From Motacilla alba alba (taxonomy: Eukaryota > Chordata > Aves > Passeriformes > Motacillidae), in assembly GCF_015832195.1 (NCBI RefSeq), contig NC_052018.1:52203666-52267665 (forward strand): a stretch of 64,000 bases of DNA. The letters are read 5' to 3'. The notes beneath the pieces were generated by a model. It made no database searches, was not told where the DNA came from, and saw nothing but the letters and a program-made list of their open reading frames with translations. The position numbers and the translations under genes are program-made. This document shows, one piece after another, positions 25,301 through 40,300 of the stretch. Positions within the stretch are counted from its first letter, which is position 1. Each line of letters begins with the position of its first letter.

Positions 25301-28300
25301 TCCCATTGTATAAGCATGGACTCTTGCATTTTATGCCTTAACAGAGAACTCAAAAGAGCAGAATATACCTGGGTTAGGTTTGGCTGGTAGCAAATTCAAG
25401 CACAGATGACAGTTCTACAAGTCTTATGCTGGCTAGAGGAGAACAGGCTGTCCCCCTCTGAATTTAAGACTGTTAGTTAAAGAGGTAACTGATAGCTTTT
25501 TATCTTAATTCACAAAAATCAGCTGTGAGACTTGGCTTATTCTGGTTCTGTTATTTGGCTGTGATGTTTTTGTACCCTTGCTGAAAGCTTAACAAACCAT
25601 TATCATTACCACAAAGTAATGTGTTGCTTCTTTGCTACTTGTATTTCCTAATGCTACTGAGACCCTCCAAGCAGGGCTCACTCCTGAGATGCTCAGGTTA
25701 TTTAAATTGATCATGATACATGGATGGTATCCTGGCCCTTGCTTCTTTTCTGAAATCCCTTCCTGCACCTGCTCAGTTTTAATATGGAGTTTTTTGTTCT
25801 CCTGGTTAGGAGCAACTGCCTCTCTTTTCCAGCTGAGAAAGGGCAGGTAACTGGCTTGTTCTGCTGTCCTCAAAGCTCTTCTTTCAAGAGCATTTTTGGA
25901 TCTTTTATTAAAAATTAATTTGCGTTCTAAGGAATAGAAAAATGAGTATAAGCATACTTACATTGATAATATGCACACCTGGGCAAAATCAGAAAGCTTT
26001 TGTGCTTTTCCTTCTTCCCTTAATGAATGCTGGGAGGGCTGTGGGTTTGGGTTAGATTCCTCCAAGCTTTGCAGTTTCTGCCATTATTGTTCCCAGTTTA
26101 ACTTCCTTCACTGGGATTTCCCCCTCCCTCTGCCCTCACACATGTGTGGGGAGGAAAGGTGAGAGAGAACTTTCACAACCTCTGGGAGCCCTGGAGAGTG
26201 CAGGATGAAGCATTCTGCTAGTCAGTCTCTAACTAGTCAGTCGGTCTGACTCTGGCATGCCTCTTTGCCAGAGAGTGACCCAGCTCAATGGGCAACCATC
26301 CAGGTGTACCAGCCCTGGTTTTGTCAGGCATGGGACTAAGCTTTACTGCTTCTGCTCTGGGTTTCAGCTCGTTGTGGATTTCAGAACACCAGAACAGAAA
26401 GCAGATAACCTCCATGCTTGCCGATGATGTGCACTAGGATTGATGAGTAGCAGCAGGCAGAGGCATGATTTAATGCAGTTTTTCTAAATGCATTGCTGAG
26501 ATAAAATTGTTTCCTTTTTTAATTCACTCAGTTAAGTAACAGGAGATGAAAAGACAAAAAGGGAGAGCTCTCCATGTTGATAATTGTTCACTTCTTGCAA
26601 AGGAGAATTTCAGTATTAGTTTGTTTCTGTATAAGTAATTTTCTGTAAATCCTATTCCTGTGTGGTGAAGACAAGTAAAATCTGAATGTTTCTGTTGATA
26701 TCAGATCCATGTGAGCAGGTAATGTCAAGTTCTGTGGAAGAAAAAAGGAATAGAACTATGTGTCACCATGTCATCAAATAAGAAAGCAAATTAAGAGGCA
26801 TTTAAGAAATAGGTTTAGTGGCCTTTAGGTGCATTTTGAAGAATATCGTTCTAGTTTATCCTCAAAGTTGTTTTAGGAGAGTCGTAGATGTGACTGTGAA
26901 GTCAAAAAGAAGTTTGAATGGGAAACAAACGAAATGGTGTGGGGTTTTGCTCCAGGCAGCCTAGGACAGTCTTGCCAATTAAAATTTTGGGTCGTTTCTG
27001 GGGCTAAAGCCACTCTGGTCTCTTCCCACACAGGTGGTGCTGGCTGTGACCCTCGCTGGTGTGTAGCTGCACCATTCCACAGTGCTCCTGGGGACATGGA
27101 TGTGTGTAAGTGTGCTCCTGACAGTGGTCCTCAGAGTTATGAATGAAGCTGGAATCTTGGCTTCTGGCTGAAGTTGCAAACTAGATGACCTTTGAGAATT
27201 AAAGTTGATGCTGTGTTTAAATATGCTTTGTAAAGCATTCAGAAGACTTGCTTTTGGAGCAGAAAGGTCAAATCTTTGATGTGCTGGTGGTGATTGGATG
27301 CAGTTACGTACACTTAGATTCTCTCCCAGCTTCTTGCTTTTGAGTGCCTTTCACCTGAAGGATGAGGGACTGGCAAGCACTTCAAAGGTCCTGAGACTTT
27401 GCTTCTTTTTGTGTCTCTTTTAGTGTTGACATTGTAGTAATTAATGCAAAACTCATTGAGAACAAATTGTTGTCAAAACTAGAAGAGGTGGTGTCTGCTT
27501 AAGCCTGCGGTGTTTGGGCCTTAGTGACTCTGAATGTTACATGGAGCAGGAATCGCTGTGTCACTGTCATGGCTGCATCTGCAAGTGCGGTACTTGTGAA
27601 AGGAGAACAAAGACTCCAGGGGACATGTGAAGGGGAGCATCGTCACGAACCTGAGCTGAAGACACAATAGAAAAGACTCTGGTTCAACTTTTATTAATAG
27701 TAAATAGCCTTTGTATGACCTTAATGACTGATCAAATATGTTATTTTGAATGCCTTCTGGATCCTTTTGAGGACAGTGATACATGCACTGATGAAGGCTA
27801 GTGAAGCCTTTCCCTCCTGAGGAGAGGAGTGATGACTCTTGAGTGATGTTCCAGATGGTTGTCAGAGAAGATGGTGGAGCAACTGAATGAGACAGACATT
27901 CAGGAAGTAATTTATTGCAAGTCTGTTGAGAAACGAGTTAAAGAGGGAGTAAAAGTGAAACACCCTACAGAGTATGGTTTGTGAAGTAATGAACAACAGG
28001 CAAGAAGTTGTGTGAAAATGTTCTGTGGAGGAGGTGACACACACCAAACAGAGGATGGTTTTACTGTTTGGTAGTGACGCAACCCAAGTAGCTGCTGATC
28101 TAATTACTCTAAGTTCTAGCTGTTTGTTCTTGCTTGTCTTGAAGCACCACTGGGGATCTGTACTGTTTGAGAATAAGGAGGGAGGATGAATGAACTGAAA
28201 AAGAGAATGTATTTCACAGGATTATTTTTAAAGAATTTTGATGGAGAATGCCAGGATATCACTGGCACAAATCAGGGATCCAGACTGATGAAGTCAGTAC

Positions 28301-31300
28301 TAAAAACACAGAAATCCCTTAAAGACAGATGCAAAATGTGTAGTAAAAGTTTTAACTGTCTTTGGTTTGCACTTCTTGAATCATGTCTACTTGGATTTCA
28401 TTTGGTTAGCACCTGCCACTGTGGAGTTCTGAATCGTAGTGATTCCTTCAAGTTTTTTCCGCAAACTACTACTGTTTTTTTAAAGAAAATAAATTGATAA
28501 CGACATACTTTCCAAATGTACAAGTAATTCTTCACTGCTTTGTAACTTACCAATGAAAATGAAAGGAATAGAATTTTTCTTATGAGTAAAGGGAATTTTA
28601 ATCCAGCTGTTTCTTTACCTAGAGTGTGAAAGTCCTCTAGACTAGACTGTCCCTTCCCTTGCATCTGCGCATTTCCAGAATAATTTTTTTTAATGCATAA
28701 CTTCCTTGGTAATTTACAGGGAACAAAGCGGCGCACTGGTAGAAGTTCAATTTATCTACAGAAGTGTGTATTTGGCATAGCCATGTTCACTTTCAGCTTT
28801 AAAAAGTAAGAGCAATTAAGCACGTCTATCTCTGAACTAAGAGTGAAGTTTCAGTTAGAAAATGCTTGTTTGTAGATATATGTTATAAAATAGAATGGCC
28901 TCCTATTTAAGGAATATAGCTGCAATACAGCAGCGCAGGTACAGCCTGCAGATGTCATATTACATCCAGCCTGGGGCAGGCCAAATGGCAGGTATAAATC
29001 AGTGCTTTCTGGTCTAGTTTGAATTTGCTTTCTGTGCAAAATCTTAAAGATTTCCTTTAAAAGAAGGCTCAGGATGTGGAAATTATCTTCTGCCTTAAAA
29101 TATCATGCCATCTGTTTCTGTTTCTATTGGTGGTATCATTGCTTTCTTGGGCAGTAAGTAAATCAGTGTAGAGTCCATGTGTGTGTCCTGTCTCTCTTCC
29201 CACTGCTCTTTCTCCTCCCTACCACCCGCCAATAAAAACGCTTCTAAAAGAAAATATCAGGAATTGGCAGGAGGAGGTGCATACTGTTCTCCTGATAATT
29301 TAAATGTTACTTTTTTGTAGGATGAAAGGAGCTAGAGCCTGCTCCTTCTGAATTGTAAGCAGAGTATCCCCTTCTGAAATGCTTTACAGAAGTGAAGCAC
29401 AACTGAGTATAAGAGCTGGATGCTGCCTGACATTTAACACTGCTGCAGCTCAGCTGCTCTCAGACATATGAGTCCTTCCTCATGCTGTGAAAGTATACCA
29501 TGCTGTTCTGTATACTGAGGGTTCTAATGTTCTTAATACACAGTGGTTTTCTTAAAACTTGGGGGTTTTACATTGTGAGAAGCTGATATTGAAGGGATAA
29601 GGCTCTGCAAAACAAAAAGAAAATGAAGGAAAATAATAAAACTAGTTATTTGTACCAGTGTCATAAGAGATTGTTTTATTTTGTTTTTCCTTTCTCATTC
29701 TGTAGCATGTCCTGAGTCCATGGCAGCAGGTAGCCTGACAGGCTACCTCTAAAGCTATACTTCCATCAATTGCTGATGTTAGTGCACAAAGATGAACTGT
29801 TTTGGTAGGACAAGGCTCCATTGAAGTTACTGCTAATAAGCAAGCCAGCTCTGTTCACTTCAGTCCCATTCAAAACACAGGAAAAAGCTCAGTCTTTGCC
29901 AAACTTGAAAAGCTGAAACTATTACAGAGGTTAAAAATTATTTATTTCAAGTGGGTGTAAAACATATTTTCAAAATAAACACTGAAACCACACCTGACTC
30001 TTACCACATATATTAATCATATTCTGTGTGGGCATGAAGTACAGAAAATGTTGAGCTTTGTATTCCTTGGTTTTATAAATGCAGGTTTGTTCTAACTAGC
30101 ATTTAATATAAGCAATGCCTTAGTACTGTCAGATACAATGCATCTTCTCATTTTGTAGTGCTACTCTATTGTATCTTAGTTTACTCCTGGCAAAATGATA
30201 TGGTTGTTTTAATACCTCCCTAATGCTTAACTTTTTAACTTTTTTTTTTTAAATTATGTAGTCATAGATGGGATTAATTTGACTCTTCGATTCTAAAGTG
30301 TACCTATATTTGTCTAAACAAAAGCTGATATCCTAGCTCAATAGCTTTTTATGTTTCTGTAGCAAATTATTCTCTTAGTTCAGCATGCTTGTGTTCAGCA
30401 TATAATGCTGTTACTGATAGTACAGGTGATTCTTCTGAGAACAATCCAGTGGTCCATATGTTTGGTTTCAGTTTTACATGATGCTACAGGTGAATCAGTG
30501 TCCTACAGGTATAAAATGCTGGCATACCTCAGCATGTAGTATGTGAGGTTTGGGAGATTTTTTTGTTGTTTTTTTTTAATGTCTTTGAGTATATACTCCT
30601 CCTGTACTCATCTGTGTAAAAGCCAAACTGAGCCTGGCATTGTTTGCATGTGGCAGAGCTCTGCTCACCTTTTAGAGCTGGAAATGAAATGTGGGGAATT
30701 TCCCTCCTAAGAATGGGTGTATTACTGGGGAGCTGCCTCTCCTCCGTACTACCGACACATTTGCCTCTGTCCTGACCTACCTGTGCCATGACCCAAGGCT
30801 GCTCTGGGCACCAAGGCTTGCTGAGGTGTTCTCCACATTGCCCTGGTCTGAGACTTGCTGCCACCATCCACACCCTGAATTTCTATCTCTAACATGTACC
30901 TAATCTCTTTGCCCTCCTGAGTTTTAGCTATGTTGCTGAGAGAACAGAGGTGGTGCAGTAGGATTTTTTTAAAGTCACTATAAACCTTGGGTTTGATACC
31001 ATGTTGGTATGACTCTTATAATCCTCTGATTCCTGACTGAATTATCATTCAGTAGAGTTCATGTGGCTCAATTGCTGAAGCAACAATTACAGGGTTGTGT
31101 TGTGTTGCTATTTTAGGATTTTGCCCTCCTTTTTAGCTTAAATACTGCATTAGTGAAGTCCTTGTGTCTTCTGGTACCACTATGCAGCAATGAGATCTGC
31201 ATCCAAATCTGAGGTGTTTCTGTCTTATTCAGTGTGTTGTTCGGCAGGTTTCTCTAATTGAGGATGTTAAAGAATGTGGAGAAATCAAACTTGCCAACCT

Positions 31301-34300
31301 TCTAATAGTAATTCCTGGAAAAAGGTGCTGGTTGCACCCTTTGTCTCTTCATGGAGATACTCAATAAGGAAGGAGTTGAATTGGTGGTCAGCTGCACTTG
31401 TGCAGTCAGAACTCACTTGTTCGAGATCACTTGGGGCAGACACAAACATGCTCTAGCTGGGGCATTGCAGACTCTCAAGATCCAGCAGGGCTTATTAACT
31501 TGGGCTCACTGCCAAGCAAATGCAACTGTGGTGCTCCCAGACCAAGTAGGATCTGCTGTTTTGGCGTGGAGTCCCAGCAGTTAAAGCCTTCCAAGCGTGA
31601 AGGGTGCAGATCTGGATCCAGCACGGTCCTCAGATCCAGGAGCTCTAGAAACACGTTGTGGATATCTGAACATATGGATCAGCTTGGGACCATCAGGACT
31701 CATTAGATCAGCAACAGTTTCTGCCTTGTTAACCTCAAGCTTGTTTGTTTGTCTGGTTTTAGTTTGGTTTTTATTAAGGTTTTTTAATGTTGTTGTTGGG
31801 GCGCATGTTTTTTAAAATTTTCAACTCATGAGTTCTGGGGAAATGTATTATCTTGATCAGCCCCAAGCTCAACTAAAACTTTCTGCATGTGCAGTATGGC
31901 ATGTAAGGAGCTTCTTGAAAGCACACTGCAGAGGCACTGAGTGTACTGAACAGGAACCAGCTCAGGGTTCTGGAGTCAGAGCTGCTGATCCTAAATTGAC
32001 TTTTTAATTTCTTTGTGTTGTGATTCCCAGGTCGTTTTGCAGTGAAACAGTATGCAAATGTTTCCATTGTCTCCTTTCTCACAGCCTTTGTGAGCCATGA
32101 CTGTGGTGCACTCACCATTACACCCAAAGTATGGAGTGGACATTGTTAAAGACTTGTGTTTGGTTTTGTGGTGTATGTAGCCATGGTACATACACTGAGA
32201 GAATATGTTTAATAATTGCACTTGTCAGGGTAATTAGCTTTTCTGTTTGGATTTGAAAATGCTCTCTGCAAAAAATTGCAGTGGGCTTGGTGTAACTCCA
32301 CCAAGCACAAATTAAATAATTTGAAGACGGTATGCTGGGTAGTCTCTGAATTGTTACAGTATTGGAAGTTTATTTTCCTCACAAAATTCACCAGTCCTTA
32401 ACTTTTCCAGGCAAAAGGTCATGCAGCTCTTTTTTTGTTGTTCATTTGTAGGTGCAGCTGGGACAAGCGGATATAAAATGCCCCATCACAGAGTGCAGCG
32501 AACACCTGGATGAAACAACTGTCCTCTATAACCTGCCCCATGACGACATCATCAAGTATAAATACTTCCTGGAACTCAGCCGCATTGACTCCAGCACCAA
32601 GCCATGCCCTCAGTGCAAGCACTTTACAACCTTCCGGAGGAGAGGCCACATTCCTACCCCTGCCAAATTGGAGAACAAATATAAAGTGAGCATGCTTGCC
32701 GGGGCTGTGGGTTAGATGGCACTGCAAAAGTAGGACAGCATTTGGTGAGCATTAAATGAACTTTTTTGTTTCACTGGAGCTGTGTGCAAGCTGTGATTAG
32801 GAATGTGAACCTGTAGTACATCACTGATTAAGTACTTAACTGACTTTTAACAGTTCAGGCAGCTGAACTCTTCAGCCTGTATTTTTTTTTTTGGTAGGTG
32901 GCATAATTTTGTCCTGACATACATTTTAATTTAAGGGGTGTTTTCTTTCTGACGTGCAAACAATATGATCACAGTCAGAAGAGGCTGGGAATGGGGAGTT
33001 AACACTAGCACAGATAATTTTTGATGCACAACTTCTAAGTCTCCGGGTGTGTGAATTCTGGGCATCTGTGATGTTAGGCTGTTGGCTTTGCTTCTTCCTT
33101 AGTAATAGAGCTGTTGTCTGTCCTACTTGTTGATTCTGATTTCTTCACTCCCTTATCAGAGGTTATACATTACTGTAGTCTCGTCATTCACAATGCAGAA
33201 TTTGGAGAAATAGAGCGGGGGGAAAACCATTTCTACAGCATTTCTTTTCATAGAAGAGTTGCTTATACTGTGATTTTAATCTAAGATAAAAAGCAAGAAT
33301 TTGGAATAAGCTTTGAGGTGCTGAAAGTCCATCTGAGTTCCAGAAGACAAGAGTAGTCTGCAGCACTGTGATAGTTTTCCATCCGGTTATTAGATTTGTT
33401 GTGGTTAATTTCATGATTGAGCTGGCCTTTCCTGGACAAACCAGTTCTCCTCAGTAGGAGTTCAGATGACTGTTTAGATAGCCCTAATTACACAGCGTAA
33501 GATTCAGCCCAGTATGAAGATTAAAAGGTGGAAGGTTGTGTATTCATTGGAGTTGAAAAGTTGCTAAAGCTAATTCTAAGTTATGAGCTATTTATGCATA
33601 TCTGTGTAGAGCATGAATTACATGCCACATTCTGTTGGACTCAGTGTTTTCAAATTTTTGTCACCTTACATTGAGGTGAAAAAAATCTGAAATTGCAAGT
33701 AAAATTCCTTCTGCCCAAAGCTATTCTCCTTCACCCATCTGCTTCATCATCAGCACACGTCAGATGTAACTCAGGGTAGATAGAGCTTGTAATGCTTTGG
33801 CAGCCTCTTCTCTTAAGGTGTCAGAGGCTGTTAGTGTCCCACAAGTGTGGGTCATTGGTGGTGCAGCTGTTGTATCACAGGCCTGCCAGATCTGAGAACA
33901 TTCCTCAGAGCGTAACCAGTGCTCTTTTATGAGTTAAAATGCTACAGTTAAAATGTTCCCAACTGCCCTACAAACCACAGTGGGAAAGAATGGGAGACTG
34001 TGTGATGCATAGTGCAAGCCAGGAGCAGTTCACTCGTCATGTGGTGGTTCAGTGTGTGTACCTGTGATCTGCAGAGCTGAAATCTCCTGGCAACAGTCTT
34101 GGCAAAATGTATCCTTTGAGCGGAGCCCTGGTGTTGTGTGCGAGAATGTCTAGTTGATGCTAGTCAGAAATCTAATTTGGAAAATGCTGGCAAGCAGTAT
34201 GGATGGTTGTGGTCCGCAGGGCTTCAGCATACTCCTTGAACCTCAAGTGTTTTCTAATGTAGGTGCAGTTTTAGTAATTTGTTTTAATCTTAGCACAAGG

Positions 34301-37300
34301 AGAAGTTTTGTTGCAGGGAGAAGGTTTAAAAAGAGGACTGTATATAACATGGAGTATATGTGAGCAATTTACATACACACATAGCTGTGGACCAATATTA
34401 CCTGTTTTCTTAGGTTCTCATGTGATTACATGTACACATTGTGTCTTGTATTTTAGGCTGTTTGGAGGTGAAGACGCATTTTCTTTTGTGTCTAGCATAG
34501 GAGACATCTGACTGGAGGCTTTTGAGGCTGCCCTATTCATATGCAAGTAATATAAACAGCAGTTGCACCAGGTGAATTCAGCACAAGCACTGCAAGTGTT
34601 GGCTTCAAGAGAGCTGAGTCGTGTGGGGAACATGTATGCACAAGCCTACTGGTAGGATCACAGCACAGCCACTCTTTTATAACTGCAAGGGGAAAGCACT
34701 CTAAAATCCAAGACTTTATTTGAACTGATGCTTTAAAAATGTTAATGCCATTTCTTAGATTTTATACAGTATTTAAAATTATAAGTAGCATGGAAATTTA
34801 AAGAGGCAGCAAAGTTATAAATTCGTTTTTTCTTATTATAGCTGATTTGTGTCAGCTAAGCTGATCTAGGTCCAGCAGTTTGATTGGCTGAGATTCAAGT
34901 CTTGGTGTACTAAGCCTAGAAAGTTAACATGTATGTTGAGGAAGGAGGAGGGGAAGAAAAGGAGAACTTGCTTATCCAAACCTTTATTCTACTATTGGTG
35001 CCACTTAGGGCCGCACAGAACAGCAAGAGAACTATTTAATTTTCTATATGAAATATTTTTATTACATATGGATCCAACATTAACTCTGAAAATTTCCTTG
35101 CCCTCTCTCATTTGTCCTTAATTGAGAGTATAATGTGGTTGCAGACAAGACCCTAACAAACCTTTGTTCAGAGCTGTTATGCAAAAGAGAATGGAAATGG
35201 GCAAAAATTGAAAAATTGCTGGTTGAGTTCCTGTGCATGGAACAGGTAAAGGTTTCACAAGAATGAGTAAGAAGACTTGTTTTGTGAGGAAGCTCTGGCT
35301 TTTGCCTGTTGGAGTTAGTTTTTTGACCTGCCACTTGCCATGGAGAAGCAATACTCTGCTCTGTGAGATTCATAATGAAGTTTTCTTATTCACTTCTGTC
35401 AAGAGATACACATCACATAAAAGGAGGACTTGAGTGCTTGGGTTTCCAAATGTAAATGTTTTTTCAATGCAGTTGTTACACAAACTGTCTTTTTTTTTGA
35501 ACTACTGAAGAGTTTCTGAAAGTTGTTCTAGAACTAGCAGGAATTTGTACCAGCAGAGATGCTTTGATCTGTTAGCTCCCCACTTTCAGATCAGATTTTA
35601 ACTTTAAGTGGCAGATATCTTCATGGCTATACATGGCTTCAGTCTGCCTTGAGCCTCAGCTGCTGCTGATGTGGTGATTTTGCTGTGCTCTCCCTCCTTA
35701 TCTCAGCAGTTCATTCCTGCCAGCCTGCTTTTGTTTATGTTGATGTTTTGGTGTCACACTGGGAGCTGGATCAAAGATCAGCCCTAATGGGGTACAAAAT
35801 TTGTTTTGTTGTTGCTTATTTTCAGCTGTTTCAAGAGAGGGGATGGGTTGATGATGAGGAGAAGGAAGATGTTTTGACTGGAGCCCATATTTATTTTCAA
35901 ATAAAGTGACAGTGTATGCAGCTAGAGACTGTAATTCATGTAATCAGTTAATTGCACGATTAATTTGGCCATCCTGTTATATAACTACTGTTCCACCAAG
36001 CAGCAGAAAATCCCACTAAGCTCTTTGTACCTTCAGGTTATAGGAATATTTTTATGAGCAGTCAATTTTGCTATCATCAGGTCACATTGCCTTGTGTTTT
36101 GTGTTGAAATTATCTATCAGTTTTGAAAAGTCTTTTCCTGTGAGGCGAGGAAACTGGTAGATAAAGTAGCTTGCAATAAAGAGGCTTGCTAAGAAAATGA
36201 AAAATGTTAGCCTCAAAGGTCAGTGTTTTAGAAAGCTGAGAACCAAAAGAGTTAGAACACAAAATTGTGTAATCTTTTTTCTTTCAAGGGAGGCTGATCT
36301 CCAGGTGGCATAGAAGTTTGTGTATATATCCATTCTCTCATTTTTAATCAGCAGAAATATAAATCATAAAATAAGTGGGAAAATGTTTGTGTGAGAAAAA
36401 ACGTATTTGAAAAAACATAAGGTTAATGTTTTGTTTTGCAGATACAGTTTGTCTGCTTTGCTGGACTACAATATATTTTACTGGTTTAAAATCATATGTA
36501 GCTGGCATTTCTGCATCCTTGCTATGGTGATTTCATACATAACTACTGAAGCATGAATCAAATAACACTTGACTTTCCTTTCAGAAAAGCAGAGAAAAAG
36601 TGGAATAAGAATGTCAAAGAATTGACAGGGCTTTAATTGCCCTCTTCTGTTTGTTTCTTAAGAACAGGGGCATCACGTTGCATCCAAGTTTGAATGGTTT
36701 TAGGGGTTTTTTTTTGCAGCTACTAGTTCCAAGAAAAATAAGGTTCATAAGTACTTTAAGCACATAGTTTTCTTGGCTTGCTTCAGTTACTCAGGAGGCA
36801 TTGAACCCACAGAGAAGTGAAAAGGCCCATTCAAAATATAAAAACTATCTACAAGTTCAGTTTTGAGGAAGGTGCTGTCAGGGTGACAGGTGGAAGAGGA
36901 AACTGGTAATGAAACATAGAGTTCTCACTAGTTCAGTTAGGGCCATTTGTGGTAGGAAATGTTATTTTGAGTTCCTGTGGTTATAGCCTCATCCTGTATT
37001 TCAGTACTTTCTGATTAATGTATTTGGAAACACCTGATGTCAGTGTGTGTGTGTGTGTAAGTTTAAATACATATCCTGGTGGCTGCTGCATTGCTTTTGC
37101 TTATGTGCATGCTATAATAGAAAGATAGAGTATGCAATTAACTTGTCAGATATTCATCAAAAAACAAACTAAACAAAAAACCAACCCACAGAACTTGTGG
37201 TTTAAATTATGTTGCCTTTTTTTTAAGGAAGAAGCTTTAACTTCCTGACCTGTTGATTTGGGTTTGTACTTGTTAACAACTGTGTTCTATCTCAAATGTC

Positions 37301-40300
37301 TGAATACTGCAACTGAAAACTGAAAAGTTTTCAGGTTGTAGAACATTGACTTGTGGCTGCAGGCTCCATCTTGGCTGAGGCATAACAAATACTGAGCCCT
37401 TCAATATGATGCTTGTTATAATCTGTCTTCCCAGCAGTAGGACCCTGACTTGTGTTGTTGAAAGACATAAATTCAATGCAGGGATGGAGTGGGGGACAAA
37501 AAGGAAAAAAGAAAGACAGAGAGATATGGGTTAGGATGGGTTAGGGTTACGGTTATGCACTTTCTTGTGCATATTGGATTTTAATGTATTGTGTAAACAT
37601 TTTTCAGTGCTCTGTGTTGGTTTGGTTAGTAGAAATATATATGTATCATTGTTTATGTTCCTCAGAGCAGAAAAGTTCCTTTTTGTTAAGCTGGTTTTAT
37701 TAGGAGAATTCATCTGGGAAGCAGAGATGCAAGTTAGTATATTTTTGTTGATTCAGCATATTGGCCACTGGCTCATTAGATTTTGAGAAAGGGCACTGCT
37801 TTGTGTTGCTTTTGTTATATACTTCATAATGGCCTTGGACAAATTTTCAGGTAAAAACTAACAATGTTTGTAATCTACATGTTTCAGTGCTAATGTGTTG
37901 TTTCTCTTTAAACAAGATGTAGTCATTGCATGTGTAAATAATTTTGGCTAGCCCCAGCAAAATATGTAAGGGAGATCAGAGCACCTACTTTGGACTCTTA
38001 ATTGTAGTCGAGGAAGCATAACACCAGTTGCCATGACTCAACAGGAGGGCACAGCACCTGGTGGGAGTGAGAACTTGAGAAATATGTTTTAGGGTCTTCA
38101 CATGTGACTACGCTCTAGGATGTAGTTTCCTGAGAAGCATCCCCACACCACACATGGTCAGCACAGATGCTTCTGTGGTTTGCTGGTGAACCAAGTCTGG
38201 ACACAGATATAACCAAAAATGCTTGGTTTGGCTGGTTGAATTCCTCAGTCCCACCCATCAGCTGGGTACAAAGCCAGGGCAGTGCCAGACATGGACTGCA
38301 GCTGGAGATGGTGGACAAGGCTCAGCAGTCACTTGAGCGGCTGAGATGTTTTGCTGCTGAACACAGCAGAAGTGAATGTGTTGCAGGAGCCTGATGTGCC
38401 TGAGTGTAAGGTGTCTTCTAGTTCATGCTGTCCTTAGTCATGATCTAGGTTGGAGGCCTGTCTTTGGTCAGATAAGCAACTGCAATGTGCCTCTGTTTAT
38501 TACTCCTGCAAACACAGCAGCTGCCTTGGCTTTTCATAAAAAAAATAAGCAGGCTGTGGAAGAAGACGTGATGACGATGGTACCTGTTTGACACCATGAT
38601 TTAAAACTGAGGGAGTGGAAAGAATAGATCCTTTCTCAGTTTGAGTATGGCTTGTGGGTTTTGCCATTAGGTGTGGTCTGTGGCAGTGGGCTGTTTGGCA
38701 CAGGCTCAGCTTGCCTTGACGCAATCAAGAGCAAAAGGAGGTGCCTGACTTCCCGTTGGTAGTTGTGGCTCTTGGATGAGAGCCTTGCTCATGGCTCCTT
38801 TTCCCAGGACCATTTCTAATATAAGCTTCATAACCTGTATGAAACTGAGGTCTGTAGCGCCCCTTCAGAAGACCAAGTACTATCTGTAATAGCCTTGGCA
38901 GTGCAGTTTATTCCTGGAGAAAGACAGATCCACTGCACTGAAAACTGTCAAGCTAATTTTCAGGTGTTCTCACAAATGTATTGGAGGCAATTGAATAAGC
39001 TTTCTGGATTCTGCCTTTTTGTCAGTTGACCCACACAATCACTTTGGGAAGTAGTGCCTGTGATTAAGCCAAGCTACTTTCACTTCATTTGACTGAGGCC
39101 TTTCCCAGCTTTAGCAATTACTTCTGTATTTTCTCTTTTTTTGAAAAAGAAAAGAACAAGCTAGCTTCCACAACTTCTTGTGTTTTTAAAACAGAACCTC
39201 CAAAAGATGTTAGGTCTTTGCTGGACAGCTGCTCTCGTAATTTAAGAGCAGTGGTGTTAAAACAGGCTTTCTAGTTGTATCAGCACCCAGCTTGCAAACG
39301 TGTGGTGTTTTCTCATTTATACAGATCCAGTGTCCATCTTGCCAATTTGTCTGGTGTTTCAAGTGCCACTCTCCCTGGCATGAAGGCGTTAACTGCAAAG
39401 AATACAAGAAGGGAGACAAGCTGTTACGTCACTGGGCCAACGAAATCGAGCACGGGCAGAGGAATGCCCAGAAGTGTCCAAAATGCAAGGTGAGCTGCTC
39501 TCCCTTGGCTTGCAGGTAGTGGCTTCAAACTGTTCAAATATACATTTAAAATAAATACTTGTAGTTTCTGCTCAGCATTGGAAATGAAATTCACACTTGC
39601 TGTGCAGTTTCTTGTTAATGACCCATTGAGAAAAACAGGTCAGATTTTTTTGCTGGTTCCTGCACTGATTCTGCGGAGTGTCTGCATGTAAAGAAACATT
39701 AGGGAAATTATTAAGAGGGGGCTTTGATGAATCATAGAAATGTTTGGGTCAATTAATTACATATTAAATTAATCCTAAAATAAAGCTTTAAAGAAATGGA
39801 AAGCTTTAGGGAAATTCAGTGCCCTTTGTCAGGTTTTCCAGAGAGTTTGAGTGTATTCCATGTCTGAGTAAGGCTGGAAATACTCTGTCAACAAGTTAAC
39901 TGAGGGAAACTAAGACTTGGCAAAACTGTAAGTTTTGTAGGATTGAATGTTACTACTTCACAAGCTGTACCTTGAGGTGGGACTTAACAGGCCACACCTC
40001 AAGTGCTCTGTCCAGTTCTGGGCCCTTCACTTCAAGAAGGACATTGGAGGTTCTGGAGTGAATCCAGAGGAGGGCAACAGAGCTGGTGAAGGGTCTGGAG
40101 CACAAGTCCTGTGAGGGGTGGCTGAGGTCTCCCCATAGCCTCTTTTAACCTGGAGAAAATGAAGCTCAGGGGGCACCTCTTCATTCTCTACAACCTCCTG
40201 AAAGGAGGATATAGGCAGGTGGGGGTTGGCCTCTTTTCCCAGGCAGCCAGTGACAAGAGGGCATAACATCAAACTGCAGGGGAGGTTCAGACTGCACATT

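Larger units (their letters stand above)
1373..32451 (+). other. RNF217: RNF217 intron 1 (about 31 kb)
   Basis: This phase 0 intron runs from gtactt to ttgtag and splits the RING1 domain. The first ~500 bp are still CpG-island sequence; the rest is AT-rich. I recognise an LTR (11591-12581), a CR1 fragment (24354-24785), a possible MIR relic (4370-4424), short tandem duplications, a 13-bp hairpin (3216-3246) and low-complexity tracts. Several open frames of 60-146 codons occur on both strands but show no family resemblance, splice context or conserved composition. I see no nested gene. Intronic enhancers are plausible in an intron this size but cannot be shown here. Confidence 0.9.
32686..39324 (+). 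other. RNF217: RNF217 intron 2 (about 6.6 kb)
   Basis: This phase 0 intron runs from gtgagc to atacag. It contains a (GT)8 run near 37043-37058 and a short telomere-like stretch at 37528-37553. Otherwise it is unremarkable AT-rich sequence with no recognised transposon or gene. Confidence 0.9.
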
